Positions 52,144 through 60,939 of a stretch of DNA of 64,000 nucleotides are shown here, in pieces. Position 1 is the first letter of the stretch; every line of letters starts with the position of its first letter. The translations under genes and the position numbers were made by a program. The DNA comes from Marinactinospora thermotolerans DSM 45154. Lineage in GTDB: Bacteria > Actinomycetota > Actinomycetes > Streptosporangiales > Streptosporangiaceae. The DNA lies in contig NZ_FUWS01000010.1 of NCBI RefSeq assembly GCF_900167435.1, positions 62,001-126,000 on the forward strand. The letters run 5' to 3'. Below the pieces are notes generated by a model. The model ran no database searches, was not told the origin of the DNA, and saw only the letters and a list, made by a program, of their open reading frames with translations.

Positions 52144-53084
52144 GCGTCCAGATAGCGGTAGTCGGTGCCGTGCTGCCACGGGAAGAAGTGGAGGTTCCAG
52201 GTGTTGAGCATGTTCGCGTACAGGGCGAGGGCGTTGACCAGGGCGAAGTACTGTTCCCGGGTCTCCACGTCGGGCAGGAGCGTCAGCACCTGCTGGGTGA
52301 ACCTCCACAACGTGTCCAGGCCCGTGTACCCCAGGAACTCCGCCGGGGTCTTGATGAAGGTGGGGGTGATCCGCTTCAGGTCGTTCAGGGTGAGGTCGGT
52401 GGTCCGGCAGATCTTGAGGAGCCCGTTCAGGGCGCAGTAGCCGAGCGGCCGCACCTCTCCGTTGAGGAACACCAGGGTGGAGAAGTACTGGTCGTAGCTT
52501 CCGGCCCGGCTCGCGATCCGTCCCTGGTGCATGTCCACGATCTCGGCGGGCGGGGTGATCCACACCCGCTCGGTCTCGTCCTGGATCTCCTCGACCAGTT
52601 TCTGCACGCCGGGATGGTCGACGGGCGGCGTGCGCGGCAGCGCGAAGTCGGTCACCGCCTCGCCCTTGCGGCGCACCCTGACCTCGATGGGCTGCTTGGT
52701 CTCCCACGCGGCCTTCCAGCACGCCCGGCCGGCCTCGCGCAGGGCGTCGATGTCCTCGGGGACGACCGAGCCGACGGGCGCGGCCGGCAGGTACTCGGTC
52801 AGCGGCCCGTACTTGACCGCCAGGTGCTGGAGTTGGGACAGGAAGACCGTGCCGTCGGGGGACTTCGTGCGGTCCTCCTTATAACGGGCCTCGGTGTAGA
52901 CGAGCCGGGGGTCGGCGATGAGGTGGTAGAGGTGGTTGCCGGAGACCAGGGCGTGGTTTTGCAGGCTGTTGTAGGGGAGAAGCCCCGTCCACAGCAGTTC
53001 GGCCAGCTCCGGGTTGCGTTCCCAGCTCAGGTCGGCCGTGACCGTGATGCCCGGCTGGACCCATTCGATTTCGATCTGCCTCAC
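52140..53084 (-). CDS. cucumopine synthase / DUF3830-like protein
   Basis: 314 residues. The N-terminal half (IEIEWVQPGITVTADLSW, LPYNSLQNHALVSGNHLYHL) suggests the cyclophilin-like fold of DUF3830/cucumopine synthase. The C-terminal half is a helical bundle (LNDLKRITPTFIKTPAEFLG, EYFALVNALALYANMLNTWN in outline) like the cucumopine synthase C-terminal domain. Cucumopine synthase joins histidine and 2-oxoglutarate by a Pictet-Spengler-type reaction. GTG 53084 has AAGGAG six bases upstream. Sits between ligase and decarboxylase genes. Family assignment is from memory and moderate. Confidence 0.55.
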   Translation of the reverse strand: MRQIEIEWVQPGITVTADLSWERNPELAELLWTGLLPYNSLQNHALVSGNHLYHLIADPRLVYTEARYKEDRTKSPDGTVFLSQLQHLAVKYGPLTEYLPAAPVGSVVPEDIDALREAGRACWKAAWETKQPIEVRVRRKGEAVTDFALPRTPPVDHPGVQKLVEEIQDETERVWITPPAEIVDMHQGRIASRAGSYDQYFSTLVFLNGEVRPLGYCALNGLLKICRTTDLTLNDLKRITPTFIKTPAEFLGYTGLDTLWRFTQQVLTLLPDVETREQYFALVNALALYANMLNTWNLHFFPWQHGTDYRYLDA

Positions 53085-53167
53085 CGTTGTCTCCTTATGC
53101 TCGTCGGATGAAGGCGTGCGTCGGTTGGGGCGGGGGCGGACGTCGCCCGCGGGACTTCTCGGGCCGC

Positions 53168-54655
53168 TCAGTCGGTGAACCAGGTTCGTACCTTGACCTT
53201 GTCCGGCTTGCCCGCCGGGGTGACGGGGATGCTCCGCACGAATTCCACCCGTCGGGGGACATGGAGGTCTCCGAGGTGGTCGCGGACCAGGGCGCGCAGG
53301 TGTTCGGGATCGGGGTCGGCGCCATCGGCGACCACCACGGCCGCGCAGACGGCCTCCCCGCTGTCGGGATCGGGGACCCCGACGACGGCCGCGGCGCGAA
53401 CGTCGGGGTGCTCGGTGAGCACGTGCTCGACCCGGCGTGAGTAGACGTTGTAGGCCTCGACGATGATGATGTCCTGGAGGCGGTCGGTCAGGTGGAGATG
53501 GCCGTCTTCGTCGAACGTCCCGACGTCTCCGGTGCGCAGCCAGCCGCCGCTCAGTACCTGCGCGGTGCGTTCGGGGTCGCGCCAGTACCCGCTCATCGTC
53601 ATGGGGGACCGCACCCAGACCTCGCCGACCGCGCCCCGTGGCAACGTGCCCCCGCTGTCGTCGCGGATCTCGACCTCGACGTGCGGCAGGGGCCGGCCCA
53701 CCGCCGTCAACAGCTCGCGGCGCGCGTGGTCGTCCGGTGTGAGCGCCGCGATGAAGGCGGCCTCCTGCGTGCCGTAGTTCTGCATCAGGACCGCGCCCAT
53801 CCGCTCGCGGGCCGCCGCGACACGCGAGGGGACGGCCGGCGCCCCACCGTAGACGACCCTGCGGAGGCTGGACAGGTCGCTGCGCGGCAGCGCCGGGTGT
53901 TCGGCGAGCTGGTAGAGCCAGTTCGGCGCGAGGAAGACATGGGTGGCCCGTTCACGCTCGATCGCCTCCAGGACGGCGTCGGGCTGGAATTCCTCCAGCA
54001 GCACCACGGTGCCGCCGGTGGCGAGCGTGCACTGCGCGAGTTCACCGCCCAGGTCCGACAGCGGGATGGGGATCAGGAAACGCCACGGCCCCCTGCCGTA
54101 CATGGAGACGGCGGCGTCCACGCAGGCGGACATGGCCGTGCTGCTGTGGGCGACCCCCTTGGGCGTCCCGGTGGTGCCGCTGGTGAACGCCACCACGGCG
54201 ATCCCCTCGGGGTGCTCCCGGTAACGGAGCGGTGTCCCCTCGGGGACGGAGGCCGCCAGGATGTCTCGCCCGCGTGAGGTCGGCCCCAGGGAGAGGACCA
54301 CGGGCACCGACACACGTTCCAGCAGGTCGGCGGCCCTCGCCTCGACCGAGGGCTCGAACACGAGGGCGGCGCTGTCCGCCGCGGCGATCGCCCTGGCCTG
54401 TTCGGTGACGGCCGCCGTCGGACGCAGGCCCACGTAGTGACAGCCGATGGCCTGGACCGCCAGCCTCAGCGCTATCGCCCGCCAGGTGTTCGCGTGGAGG
54501 CAGGCCACCCCGCGTCCCGGAGGGATCCCGGCCTCGGTGAGGGCGTGGGCCAGCAGGCGGACCTGATGCCGCAGCCGTGCCCCGGTGACGGAGCCGCCGG
54601 CCCCGGTCACGGCCACCTCGCCGATCCCGTCCATGACCCGTCGCGCGTATCCCAC
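53168..54655 (-). CDS. AMP-forming acyl-CoA synthetase / adenylating ligase
   Basis: 495 residues, ANL superfamily. VVAFTSGTTGTPKGVAHS (P-loop), LMQNYGTQEAAF, WLRTGDVGTFDEDGHLHLTDR, DIIIVEAYNVYSRRVEHVL and the C-terminal TPAGKPDKVKV with the catalytic Lys are all present. It activates a carboxylate as an acyl-adenylate, passing it to CoA or an amine. GTG 54655 is preceded by AGGAGGTGA, a perfect Shine-Dalgarno sequence, six bases after its core; this is the strongest ribosome site in the window. First gene of the three-gene operon. Substrate unknown. Confidence 0.88.
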   Translation of the reverse strand: MGYARRVMDGIGEVAVTGAGGSVTGARLRHQVRLLAHALTEAGIPPGRGVACLHANTWRAIALRLAVQAIGCHYVGLRPTAAVTEQARAIAAADSAALVFEPSVEARAADLLERVSVPVVLSLGPTSRGRDILAASVPEGTPLRYREHPEGIAVVAFTSGTTGTPKGVAHSSTAMSACVDAAVSMYGRGPWRFLIPIPLSDLGGELAQCTLATGGTVVLLEEFQPDAVLEAIERERATHVFLAPNWLYQLAEHPALPRSDLSSLRRVVYGGAPAVPSRVAAARERMGAVLMQNYGTQEAAFIAALTPDDHARRELLTAVGRPLPHVEVEIRDDSGGTLPRGAVGEVWVRSPMTMSGYWRDPERTAQVLSGGWLRTGDVGTFDEDGHLHLTDRLQDIIIVEAYNVYSRRVEHVLTEHPDVRAAAVVGVPDPDSGEAVCAAVVVADGADPDPEHLRALVRDHLGDLHVPRRVEFVRSIPVTPAGKPDKVKVRTWFTD

Positions 54656-55004
54656 CCGTCACCTCCTCCCCGATGTGCCCAGCGAATTCTTACCACGCCG
54701 CGCGCGCACGTGAACACAAAGCGTCACATCGGTCGATGGAGGCTTCCCGGGGCGGATGTCGCCACGACCGCCCCGACTCCTCAGATACCCCGCCTGAATA
54801 GGGAAAACGAGACGTCCGGGAACGGCGGCGAGGTCCGCCGACGGCCCTTCCACGGCTTCGATGGCGCTCCTCCCTGGACGTCCAAGTCAGCCCGTGCGCG
54901 TCAAGCGGGGCGGACCTCCGCCGGTTCCCCTCACGAGGACGGCGACGCCGGGAGCGTCGCGGGACCGGTCCGCGGGGCGAGCACGCCGGTGGACGGCACA
55001 CCCC
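54656..55004. other. promoter region of ligase operon
   Basis: About 350 bases. The half next to the ligase start is relatively A/T-rich (54680-54730) and should contain the operon promoter. No gene recognised. Confidence 0.4.
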
Positions 55005-55706
55005 CTAGAGGTCCGGGGAGAGGACCCGGGCGAGGTCGGTGACGGCCCGGCGCACCGTCGCCCGCGCGGCCCGCTCCGTGACCATGTCGGGGAACTGGAC
55101 GAGTTGCGCTCCGAGCCCGTCGATGAGGGCGTGCAGTCCGGCGGCGCGCTGCTCGACGGTGTCGTCCGGCGACGCCGCGAGTCGCTCGGCTGCGGCCAGG
55201 ATCGCCTCGGCGTCCGGCGGCGGGTCGGCTACGCGCGCGGCGGCGCCGTTGACGCCGCCCCCGGTGAGGCCGCGCACGACGCGCCGGCACTGGTGGCGCG
55301 TGCCGGCCCAGCCCGCCTTCCGCCAACGGGCGAGTGCGCTCGTCGCGACAGAGGGCTCGCTGAGCGCTCCGTAGATGCGCCACTCGGCGCGGCGCGTCTC
55401 GTCGAGGGGGAGCAGCTCCTCGATCAGCGCGCACGCCGCGTCGACCACGCGGCCGGCGTCGGCGTTCTCGAACGCGACGATCCGCCCGACCAGTCGCTCG
55501 GCCGCGAGTTCGGTGACGTGGGCGAGCGCGGCTTCGATGAGCGACTCCTGGGTGGGGAAGAAGTATCTGAGCGAGCCGGGAGAGTGGCCGGCCTCGGCCG
55601 CGACCCGGCGCACGGAGACCGCGGCGAAGCCGTCCGTTGCGACGACGCGCATCGCCGCCTCGACGAGCCGGCTCCTTCGGGCGTCGTGGTCGACCCTGTG
55701 CGGCAT
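55005..55706 (-). CDS. TetR family regulator
   Basis: 233 residues. Helix-turn-helix RSRLVEAAMRVVATDGFAAVSV and AGHSPGSLRYFFPTQESLI; a long C-terminal domain follows with an Ala/Arg-rich insert around residues 130-165. ATG 55706. Divergent from the serine hydrolase gene 77 bases away with an inverted repeat between them, so it likely represses that gene and itself. It could also reach the ligase operon downstream on the same strand. Confidence 0.88.
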   Translation of the reverse strand: MPHRVDHDARRSRLVEAAMRVVATDGFAAVSVRRVAAEAGHSPGSLRYFFPTQESLIEAALAHVTELAAERLVGRIVAFENADAGRVVDAACALIEELLPLDETRRAEWRIYGALSEPSVATSALARWRKAGWAGTRHQCRRVVRGLTGGGVNGAAARVADPPPDAEAILAAAERLAASPDDTVEQRAAGLHALIDGLGAQLVQFPDMVTERAARATVRRAVTDLARVLSPDL

Positions 55707-55726
55707 GAGTCCTCCATACCGTTTAG

Positions 55727-55742
55727 TAGTACAGCTGTGTTA
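55727..55742. promoter_or_regulatory. TetR-type inverted repeat
   Basis: TAGTACAGCTGTGTTA, an imperfect 16-bp palindrome with the perfect core ACAGCTGT, midway between the divergent TetR and serine hydrolase genes. Confidence 0.5.
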
Positions 55743-55783
55743 GCTTCTTTCCAACACGCCCGTATTACATAGCAGGGGGAGCC

Positions 55784-57721
55784 GTGCCTCGAACACGTGA
55801 CGTGGCGCTCGGCGTCCTGTGCGTCGCGCTCGTCTGCGGAAGCGTGCTCGGTGGAGCGGCCGGCGACGCGAACGCCGCCACCGCGCAAGGGGGAGGCCAC
55901 GCGCACCCGCCGGCGACGACGGGACCGGAGGACCGCGCCGCCCTGGAGGAACTGATCGACGACCTGGCGCGCGGACACGTGGGACACACCACCCCCGGGG
56001 CGATGATCGCCGTCGTCGACGCGGACGGCCCGCTGGTGCTCGACGCGCGGGGCCAGGCCGATCCCATGCGCGGCGTCCCGCTGACGGTCGACTCGCGCAC
56101 ACCGGTCGCGTCCGTGTCCAAGGTCGTGACCGCGCTGACCGCGTTGTCCCTGCACCATCAAGGTTCCCTCGACCTCGACGCCGAGATCGGCTCCCTCGCA
56201 GGGGTCACGCTTCGCGACCGCCGCGCCCCGGCCGCGCGCACCCCGGTGACCGGGAGACACCTGCTCACCCACCACTCCGGCCTGGAGGAGCCCCTGCTCC
56301 TCCACCCCGATCCGCCCGACGACGCGAACCAGGTCGCGCGCTCCCTGCGATCGTGGCTGGACGAGCATCCCCCGACCCTGCGCCACCCCGCCGACGTCGG
56401 GCTCCACTACTCCCCCCTCCAGGGCTACACCCTGATCGGCGCCGCCATCGAGCAGGCCACGGGCCGGCCCTTCGACCAGGCCGCGAGGGAACACGTGCTG
56501 GAGCCGGTGGGCGCCCGAGACGCCGGATTCGGCGCGACGGAACCGGCCGACGGCGACGTCGTGCTGACCGCGCCCGACGACACCGGTTGGACCGCCTCGC
56601 CCTGGCCGGCCGTGCACGAGGCCCCCTCCGCGTCACTGACCTGGTCCACCCGCGACGCCGCCGCATTGCTGCACGCCCTCCTCGCCGACAACGGGCGGCT
56701 CTCCCCCGAGGTCGTCGCCGAGGCCACGACCACCGCCGTCCGCCCGGCGCACGGTGGTGACGGCCACACCCAGGTCTTCTTCGAGACGTGGCGGGAGGGG
56801 GTCCGCGTACTCGAGCACGCCGGTGGGAACGGCGTCGCCTGGCTCGCCCTGCTGCCCGAGGCCGGACTCGGCGTCTTCGCGGCCGTCACCTCCGACACCG
56901 CGGACGCCATGCCCTTCGCCCCCGCCGTCGTGGACGCCGTCGCCAGGTGGGCGGTGGCCACCGGCCGGGTCGCGGCGGCCCCGGAGCCGCAGGCGGGACG
57001 CCCCACGGTGGTGCCGCCCTGGGCCGGTGACCTCGCCCCCGCGGTCCCGGTCGGCACCTTCCACGAGCGTCTCTTCGCGGGCCGCGGGCCCGAACTCGCG
57101 CTGCGCAGCCTGACGGGTCAGGTGACCGTCACCCGGGACGGGGAGGATCTGCTCCTCGGGGAACGGCGGTTCGCCCCCGCGGCGCCCGGTCGCTGGTGCG
57201 ACCCCCACGGCTGCATCGCGGGCGTCCGTTCGGCCGACGGCGCGGTGTTCCTGCTCCGCGGCGACCGCAAGATGCTCGAACAGACGCTGGCCCCGGCACC
57301 GTGGTGGGCCCGTCGGGGGTTCACCGTGACCGCCCTGGCCGGTGTGCTCGTGCTCTCCGTCGCCGCCGTGTGCGCCGTCGTGCGCGCGCGGGCGCGCGGA
57401 CGCCGTGGCACGGCGGCCCGCGCGTCCCGCCGCCTGGGCCTGGCCTGGGTCCTCCTCGCGGTGGGTGTGGCGGTCGCCGCGCCCATGATGGCGCTGTCCC
57501 CCCTCGTCACCGGCGGCGCGTGGGTGCCGGCCGGCGGAGCGGCGGTATGGGTCCTGCGGCTCGCGACGGCGGCCGGCCTCGCCGTCGGCGTCGGCTGGGC
57601 GGTGACGGTCGTCGTCCGCTGGCGCGGGGCCGGGGCGCCTCGGCGCGTCGCGGCCGTGGCCGCGTTCCTGGCCGGGGCCATCGCCCAGCTCACACTGCTC
57701 ACCTGGGCGCTTCCCTCCTGA
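55784..57721 (+). CDS. membrane-anchored serine hydrolase (class C beta-lactamase fold)
   Basis: 645 residues. N-terminal signal-like helix (VALGVLCVALVCGSVLGG), then a beta-lactamase/D-alanyl-D-alanine carboxypeptidase-like domain: SVSK (SxxK nucleophile, near residue 111), YSPLQGY where YxN is expected (Asn replaced by Pro), and EHAGG as the HxG/KTG equivalent. The C-terminal 140 residues contain four hydrophobic helices (for example LAGVLVLSVAAVCAVV, VWVLRLATAAGLAVGVGWAV). The catalytic domain is therefore extracellular and tethered. GTG 55784 with GGGGGAG two bases upstream. Peptidase or esterase role likely; beta-lactam hydrolysis not implied. Confidence 0.85.
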   Translation: MPRTRDVALGVLCVALVCGSVLGGAAGDANAATAQGGGHAHPPATTGPEDRAALEELIDDLARGHVGHTTPGAMIAVVDADGPLVLDARGQADPMRGVPLTVDSRTPVASVSKVVTALTALSLHHQGSLDLDAEIGSLAGVTLRDRRAPAARTPVTGRHLLTHHSGLEEPLLLHPDPPDDANQVARSLRSWLDEHPPTLRHPADVGLHYSPLQGYTLIGAAIEQATGRPFDQAAREHVLEPVGARDAGFGATEPADGDVVLTAPDDTGWTASPWPAVHEAPSASLTWSTRDAAALLHALLADNGRLSPEVVAEATTTAVRPAHGGDGHTQVFFETWREGVRVLEHAGGNGVAWLALLPEAGLGVFAAVTSDTADAMPFAPAVVDAVARWAVATGRVAAAPEPQAGRPTVVPPWAGDLAPAVPVGTFHERLFAGRGPELALRSLTGQVTVTRDGEDLLLGERRFAPAAPGRWCDPHGCIAGVRSADGAVFLLRGDRKMLEQTLAPAPWWARRGFTVTALAGVLVLSVAAVCAVVRARARGRRGTAARASRRLGLAWVLLAVGVAVAAPMMALSPLVTGGAWVPAGGAAVWVLRLATAAGLAVGVGWAVTVVVRWRGAGAPRRVAAVAAFLAGAIAQLTLLTWALPS

Positions 57722-57773
57722 CCCGCGTCCCATCGTGGCCGTCCAAGGCGCGGCGGCGGCCCCGGCGAGGCGG

Positions 57774-59222
57774 TCAGGGGGACAGGGACGGGGGGACGGT
57801 CACGCCGTGGTCGTTGCGGAGCGCCGACAGCGCGGCGAGGTATCCCGACATTGCGTGCACGCCGGGGCCGGGAGGGACCGAGGCCGAACAGAGGTACACC
57901 CCCGGCAACGGCGTCCGGTAGGGATCGATCCTCGGCGTGGGCCGTATGAGGGCCTGGCGCAGGGTCATCGCCCCGGACGCGATGTCCCCGCCGACGTAGT
58001 TGGGGTTGTACGCCTCCATCTCCGCGGCGGAGACCCCTCGTGAGGCGATGATCGTGTCGCTGAACCCGGGGGCGTAGGTCTCGATCCGCCGGCGGATCAT
58101 GTCGACCGGATCCCGGGTGTCCCCGTTGGGCACGTGGGCGTAGGCCCACACCGGGCGTCTGCCCCCCGAGGCCCGGCTCGGGTCGGTGACCGCGGGATCG
58201 ACGAGGAGAACGAACGGCTCGTCGGTCCGCCGGCCGCGCGCGGTCGCCGTCTCGACGCGGAAGACCTGCTCCTGCGTGCCGCCCAGGTGCACGGTGCCCG
58301 CCCCGGCGACCTCCCGGGCCGTCCAGGGGATGGGCTCGCTGACGAGGAAGTCCGCCTTGGCCACACCCGGGGCGTAGCGGAAGCGGCGCAGTGCCCTGCG
58401 GTAGCGGGGAGGGAGCCGGTCGCCCGCGAGGCGCAGGAACCCCCGCGGGGCGACGTCGAGGAGCACCGAGCGCGCCGGCGGCAGGTCGCCGAGGTCCCTG
58501 ATCTCGTGGCCGGTGCGCAGGACACCGCCGTGCGCGGTGATGTCGGCGGCGAGCGCCTCGGCGATGACTCCGCTCCCTCCCCGGGGCAGGGGCCATCCGG
58601 CATCGGTGTGCGCCAGGTGCCCCAGGAGGAGGGCGACGGCGGCGCCCGGCAGCGACGGCAGGGCACCGACCACGTGCCCCGCGACCCCGGCGAGGAGGGC
58701 CCTGGCGCCGTCCGTGACGAAGGGGCCGGTTCCCCGACCGTGTTGGAGGACGCGGCGGGCGAAGGAGAGGGCGGCGACCGGGTCGGCGGGCAGGCGCCTC
58801 AGGTCCGAGAGGAGGAGGTCGACCACGGCCCCGCTGCGCGCGACGAGCGGCGCCATGAGACGGCGCCAGCGCCGGGCGTCCTCGCCCAGCCCGGCGCAGG
58901 TGGCGTCCAGGTCGGCCGCCGCGAGCGCCGCGCGCCCGTGGGGCAGGGGGTGGGCGTAGGAGACGGCCGGCCGGAGCAGGTCCACCCCGCGCGCGACCAG
59001 GTCGAACTCCCGGAAGAAGCGTGAGGCCGCGGCCATCGGGTGGACCGCGGCGCACACGTCGTGCACGACGTCGGAGTCGAAGAGCGGGACGGTGCGCAGT
59101 CCCCCGCCGATCACGTCGTGCCGTTCGTACAGCTCGACCTTGAGTCCGGCCCGGGCGAGCGTCACCGCCGCGGCGAGACCGTTGGGACCGGTCCCCACGA
59201 CCACCGCGTCGATGTCTCCCAT
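57774..59222 (-). CDS. phytoene desaturase-like NAD(P)/FAD oxidoreductase
   Basis: 482 residues. N-terminal VVVGTGPNGLAAAVTLARAGLKV and the following YERHDVIGGG form the FAD-binding motif; the C-terminal PGVYLCSASVPPGPGVHAMSGY is the second FAD motif of the CrtI/pyridine nucleotide-disulphide oxidoreductase domain 2 (PYROXD2)-like family. No carotenoid genes flank it, so it is more likely one of the actinobacterial CrtI-like proteins of unknown substrate. ATG 59222 follows GGGAGGGGG. Same strand as, and downstream of, the nitrate reductase operon, 261 bases away. Confidence 0.86.
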   Translation of the reverse strand: MGDIDAVVVGTGPNGLAAAVTLARAGLKVELYERHDVIGGGLRTVPLFDSDVVHDVCAAVHPMAAASRFFREFDLVARGVDLLRPAVSYAHPLPHGRAALAAADLDATCAGLGEDARRWRRLMAPLVARSGAVVDLLLSDLRRLPADPVAALSFARRVLQHGRGTGPFVTDGARALLAGVAGHVVGALPSLPGAAVALLLGHLAHTDAGWPLPRGGSGVIAEALAADITAHGGVLRTGHEIRDLGDLPPARSVLLDVAPRGFLRLAGDRLPPRYRRALRRFRYAPGVAKADFLVSEPIPWTAREVAGAGTVHLGGTQEQVFRVETATARGRRTDEPFVLLVDPAVTDPSRASGGRRPVWAYAHVPNGDTRDPVDMIRRRIETYAPGFSDTIIASRGVSAAEMEAYNPNYVGGDIASGAMTLRQALIRPTPRIDPYRTPLPGVYLCSASVPPGPGVHAMSGYLAALSALRNDHGVTVPPSLSP

Positions 59223-59483
59223 CTCGCCCCCTCCCGCCGGGTGTGAGCCCCGGCCCGGCGCCGACGCGGGTGGGCACCGAGGCGAGGGGCCGGACGGCTC
59301 CACGGGGTCGCCTCCGCGGACCGGCGCGCCTCGTATCGCTCCCCTCAGAGTATGGACGCCCCCGCCCGCGGAGGGGAGGGCCCCGGCGCGCCCGGTGTCC
59401 GACCGCCCCTCACCGGCCCGAGCCCACTCGCGCCGGTGAGGGCCGTCATCGGGTTCATCCCGTCAGGGGCCCGGGAGCCTTCC

Positions 59484-60224
59484 TCACCCCCAGCCCCGGC
59501 GGATCGGACGGGAGGTCCGGGTGGTGGAACGCGGGTCCCTGGCCCGGTAGACGACGTAGGGCCGGAAGAGGTAGCCCACCGGCGCGGTGAAGGCGTGCAC
59601 CAGCCGGGTGAACGGGAGGAGCGTGAACAGGGCCAGGCCGATCACCACGTGGAGTTTGAAGGCGAAGGTCGACGCCGCCATGGCCGCCACGTCGGGTTGC
59701 AGGATCCAGATGCTGCGGAACCACACCGACACGGTCTCGCGGTAGTCGTGGCCGTGGCCGCCGGTCAGATCGGCCCCGGCCGACAGCAGGGTGGTGGCCA
59801 GCCCCGCGACGATGGCCATGGTCAGCACCAGGTACATGATCTTGTCGTTGACGGTGGTGGCGCTGAACACCGGTCCGGTGGTGCGGCGCCGCCAGATCAG
59901 CAGCGCGATGCCGCCCAGGGTGCACACCCCGGCGACGATGCCCAGCGACAGCGCCGTGAGGTGGTAGGCGGACTCGGGGATGCCGACCGCCTCGGTCCAG
60001 CTCTTGGGGATGAGCAGGCCGATCACGTGGCCGACGATCACGACGAGCAGGCCGAAGTGGAACATCGGGCTGGCGATCCGCAGCAGCCGCGACTCGTACA
60101 GCTGCGAGGAGCGCGTGGTCCAACCGAACCGGTCGTAGCGGTAACGCCACACGGTCCCGCCGACCAGGACGAGGAGCACCAGGTAGGGCAGCACTCCCCA
60201 CAGGGCGTAGTCCAGCCAGGTCAT
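59484..60224 (-). CDS. narI: respiratory nitrate reductase gamma subunit
   Basis: 246 residues, five membrane helices, haem b-containing quinol oxidase subunit that anchors NarGH. MFHFGLLVVIVGHVIGLLIP and FKLHVVIGLALFTLLPFTRLVH supply the haem-ligand histidines, and PVGYLFRPYVVYR is the usual C-terminal block. The start ATG 60224 overlaps the narJ stop (4-base overlap), so the two are coupled. Last gene of narGHJI. Confidence 0.95.
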   Translation of the reverse strand: MTWLDYALWGVLPYLVLLVLVGGTVWRYRYDRFGWTTRSSQLYESRLLRIASPMFHFGLLVVIVGHVIGLLIPKSWTEAVGIPESAYHLTALSLGIVAGVCTLGGIALLIWRRRTTGPVFSATTVNDKIMYLVLTMAIVAGLATTLLSAGADLTGGHGHDYRETVSVWFRSIWILQPDVAAMAASTFAFKLHVVIGLALFTLLPFTRLVHAFTAPVGYLFRPYVVYRARDPRSTTRTSRPIRRGWG

Positions 60225-60939
60225 CGCGCACCCCCGAGGATTCCGCTGTTCACCGGGGACCCGACGCCCGGCATGCCGAGGTCGACGGGCCCGCCGTAGC
60301 CGTCGAGACCGACCGCCTCGGCGGGCGGGCCGAGGCGGGCCAGCCTGCGAACGGCCTCCTCCTGCTCGGGGCCGGGTGGCGGCAGGGTGGCGCGGACCGC
60401 GTCGAGGACGGCCGCGTAGGGGGTGGCGTACTCGTGCAGGGCGGCGCCCAGCAGGTCCAGTCCGGGCCGGAAGTAGTGCAACAGGGTCTCGCCCCATTCG
60501 GCGTCGCCGCGGGCGGCGAACTCCAGGATCACGGCGAGGTGGTCGGGCAGCTCACGCGGGGAGAGCTCCCAGCCGCATCCGGTGTAGATCTCCTTGATCG
60601 CCGCGAGCGTGTGCCCCCGCCGGCGGGTGTCGCCGTCGAGGTAGAAGGTCATGTGCGGGGTCCGTTTCCCGCGCATGTCGAACGCCTCGACGTAGTGCAT
60701 CCCCAGATCCAGCGGGGACTCCGTGGCGGTGTGACGGCACAGGCCGAGCAGCGCATCGCGCGCCTGGCTCCCGGGCAGCGCCCGCAGTCCCTGTTCGACC
60801 AGCGGCAGCCGCTCGCGGAAGTCGGCGTCGGGGTAGGCCAGCAGCAGCGACGCCGCCTGGCGCAGGACCGCCGTGTCCCGCGCCGTCCCGATGGCCCGTT
60901 CCTTCTCGGCCCTCTTGGCGCGGCCCTCACCCTTCTCAT
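60221..60939 (-). CDS. narJ: nitrate reductase assembly chaperone NarJ, frameshifted start
   Basis: Chaperone for molybdenum cofactor insertion into NarG. The coding frame is clear from about 60935 down to 60221 (RQAASLLLAYPDADFRERL, LDLGMHYVEAFDMRGKRT, HMTFYLDGDTRRRGHTLAAI, LPDHLAVILEFAA). But it contains no ATG, GTG or TTG between the narH stop and ATG 60700, which is too far in. The expected coupled start ATG 60939, overlapping the narH stop, is in another frame. One base missing right after that ATG would explain this: a real frameshift or a sequencing error. Coordinates span from the presumed original start. Confidence 0.85.

Noticed and set aside
55784-57721. Beta-lactamase resistance gene
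   Set aside because: Only the general class C fold is supported; the YxN motif is altered and membrane helices are fused, so an antibiotic-resistance call is not justified.
57118-59277. Open frame of 719 codons overlapping the oxidoreductase and serine hydrolase
   Set aside because: Arg/Pro/Gly-rich reading of the wrong frame; the real genes in other frames have clear motifs.
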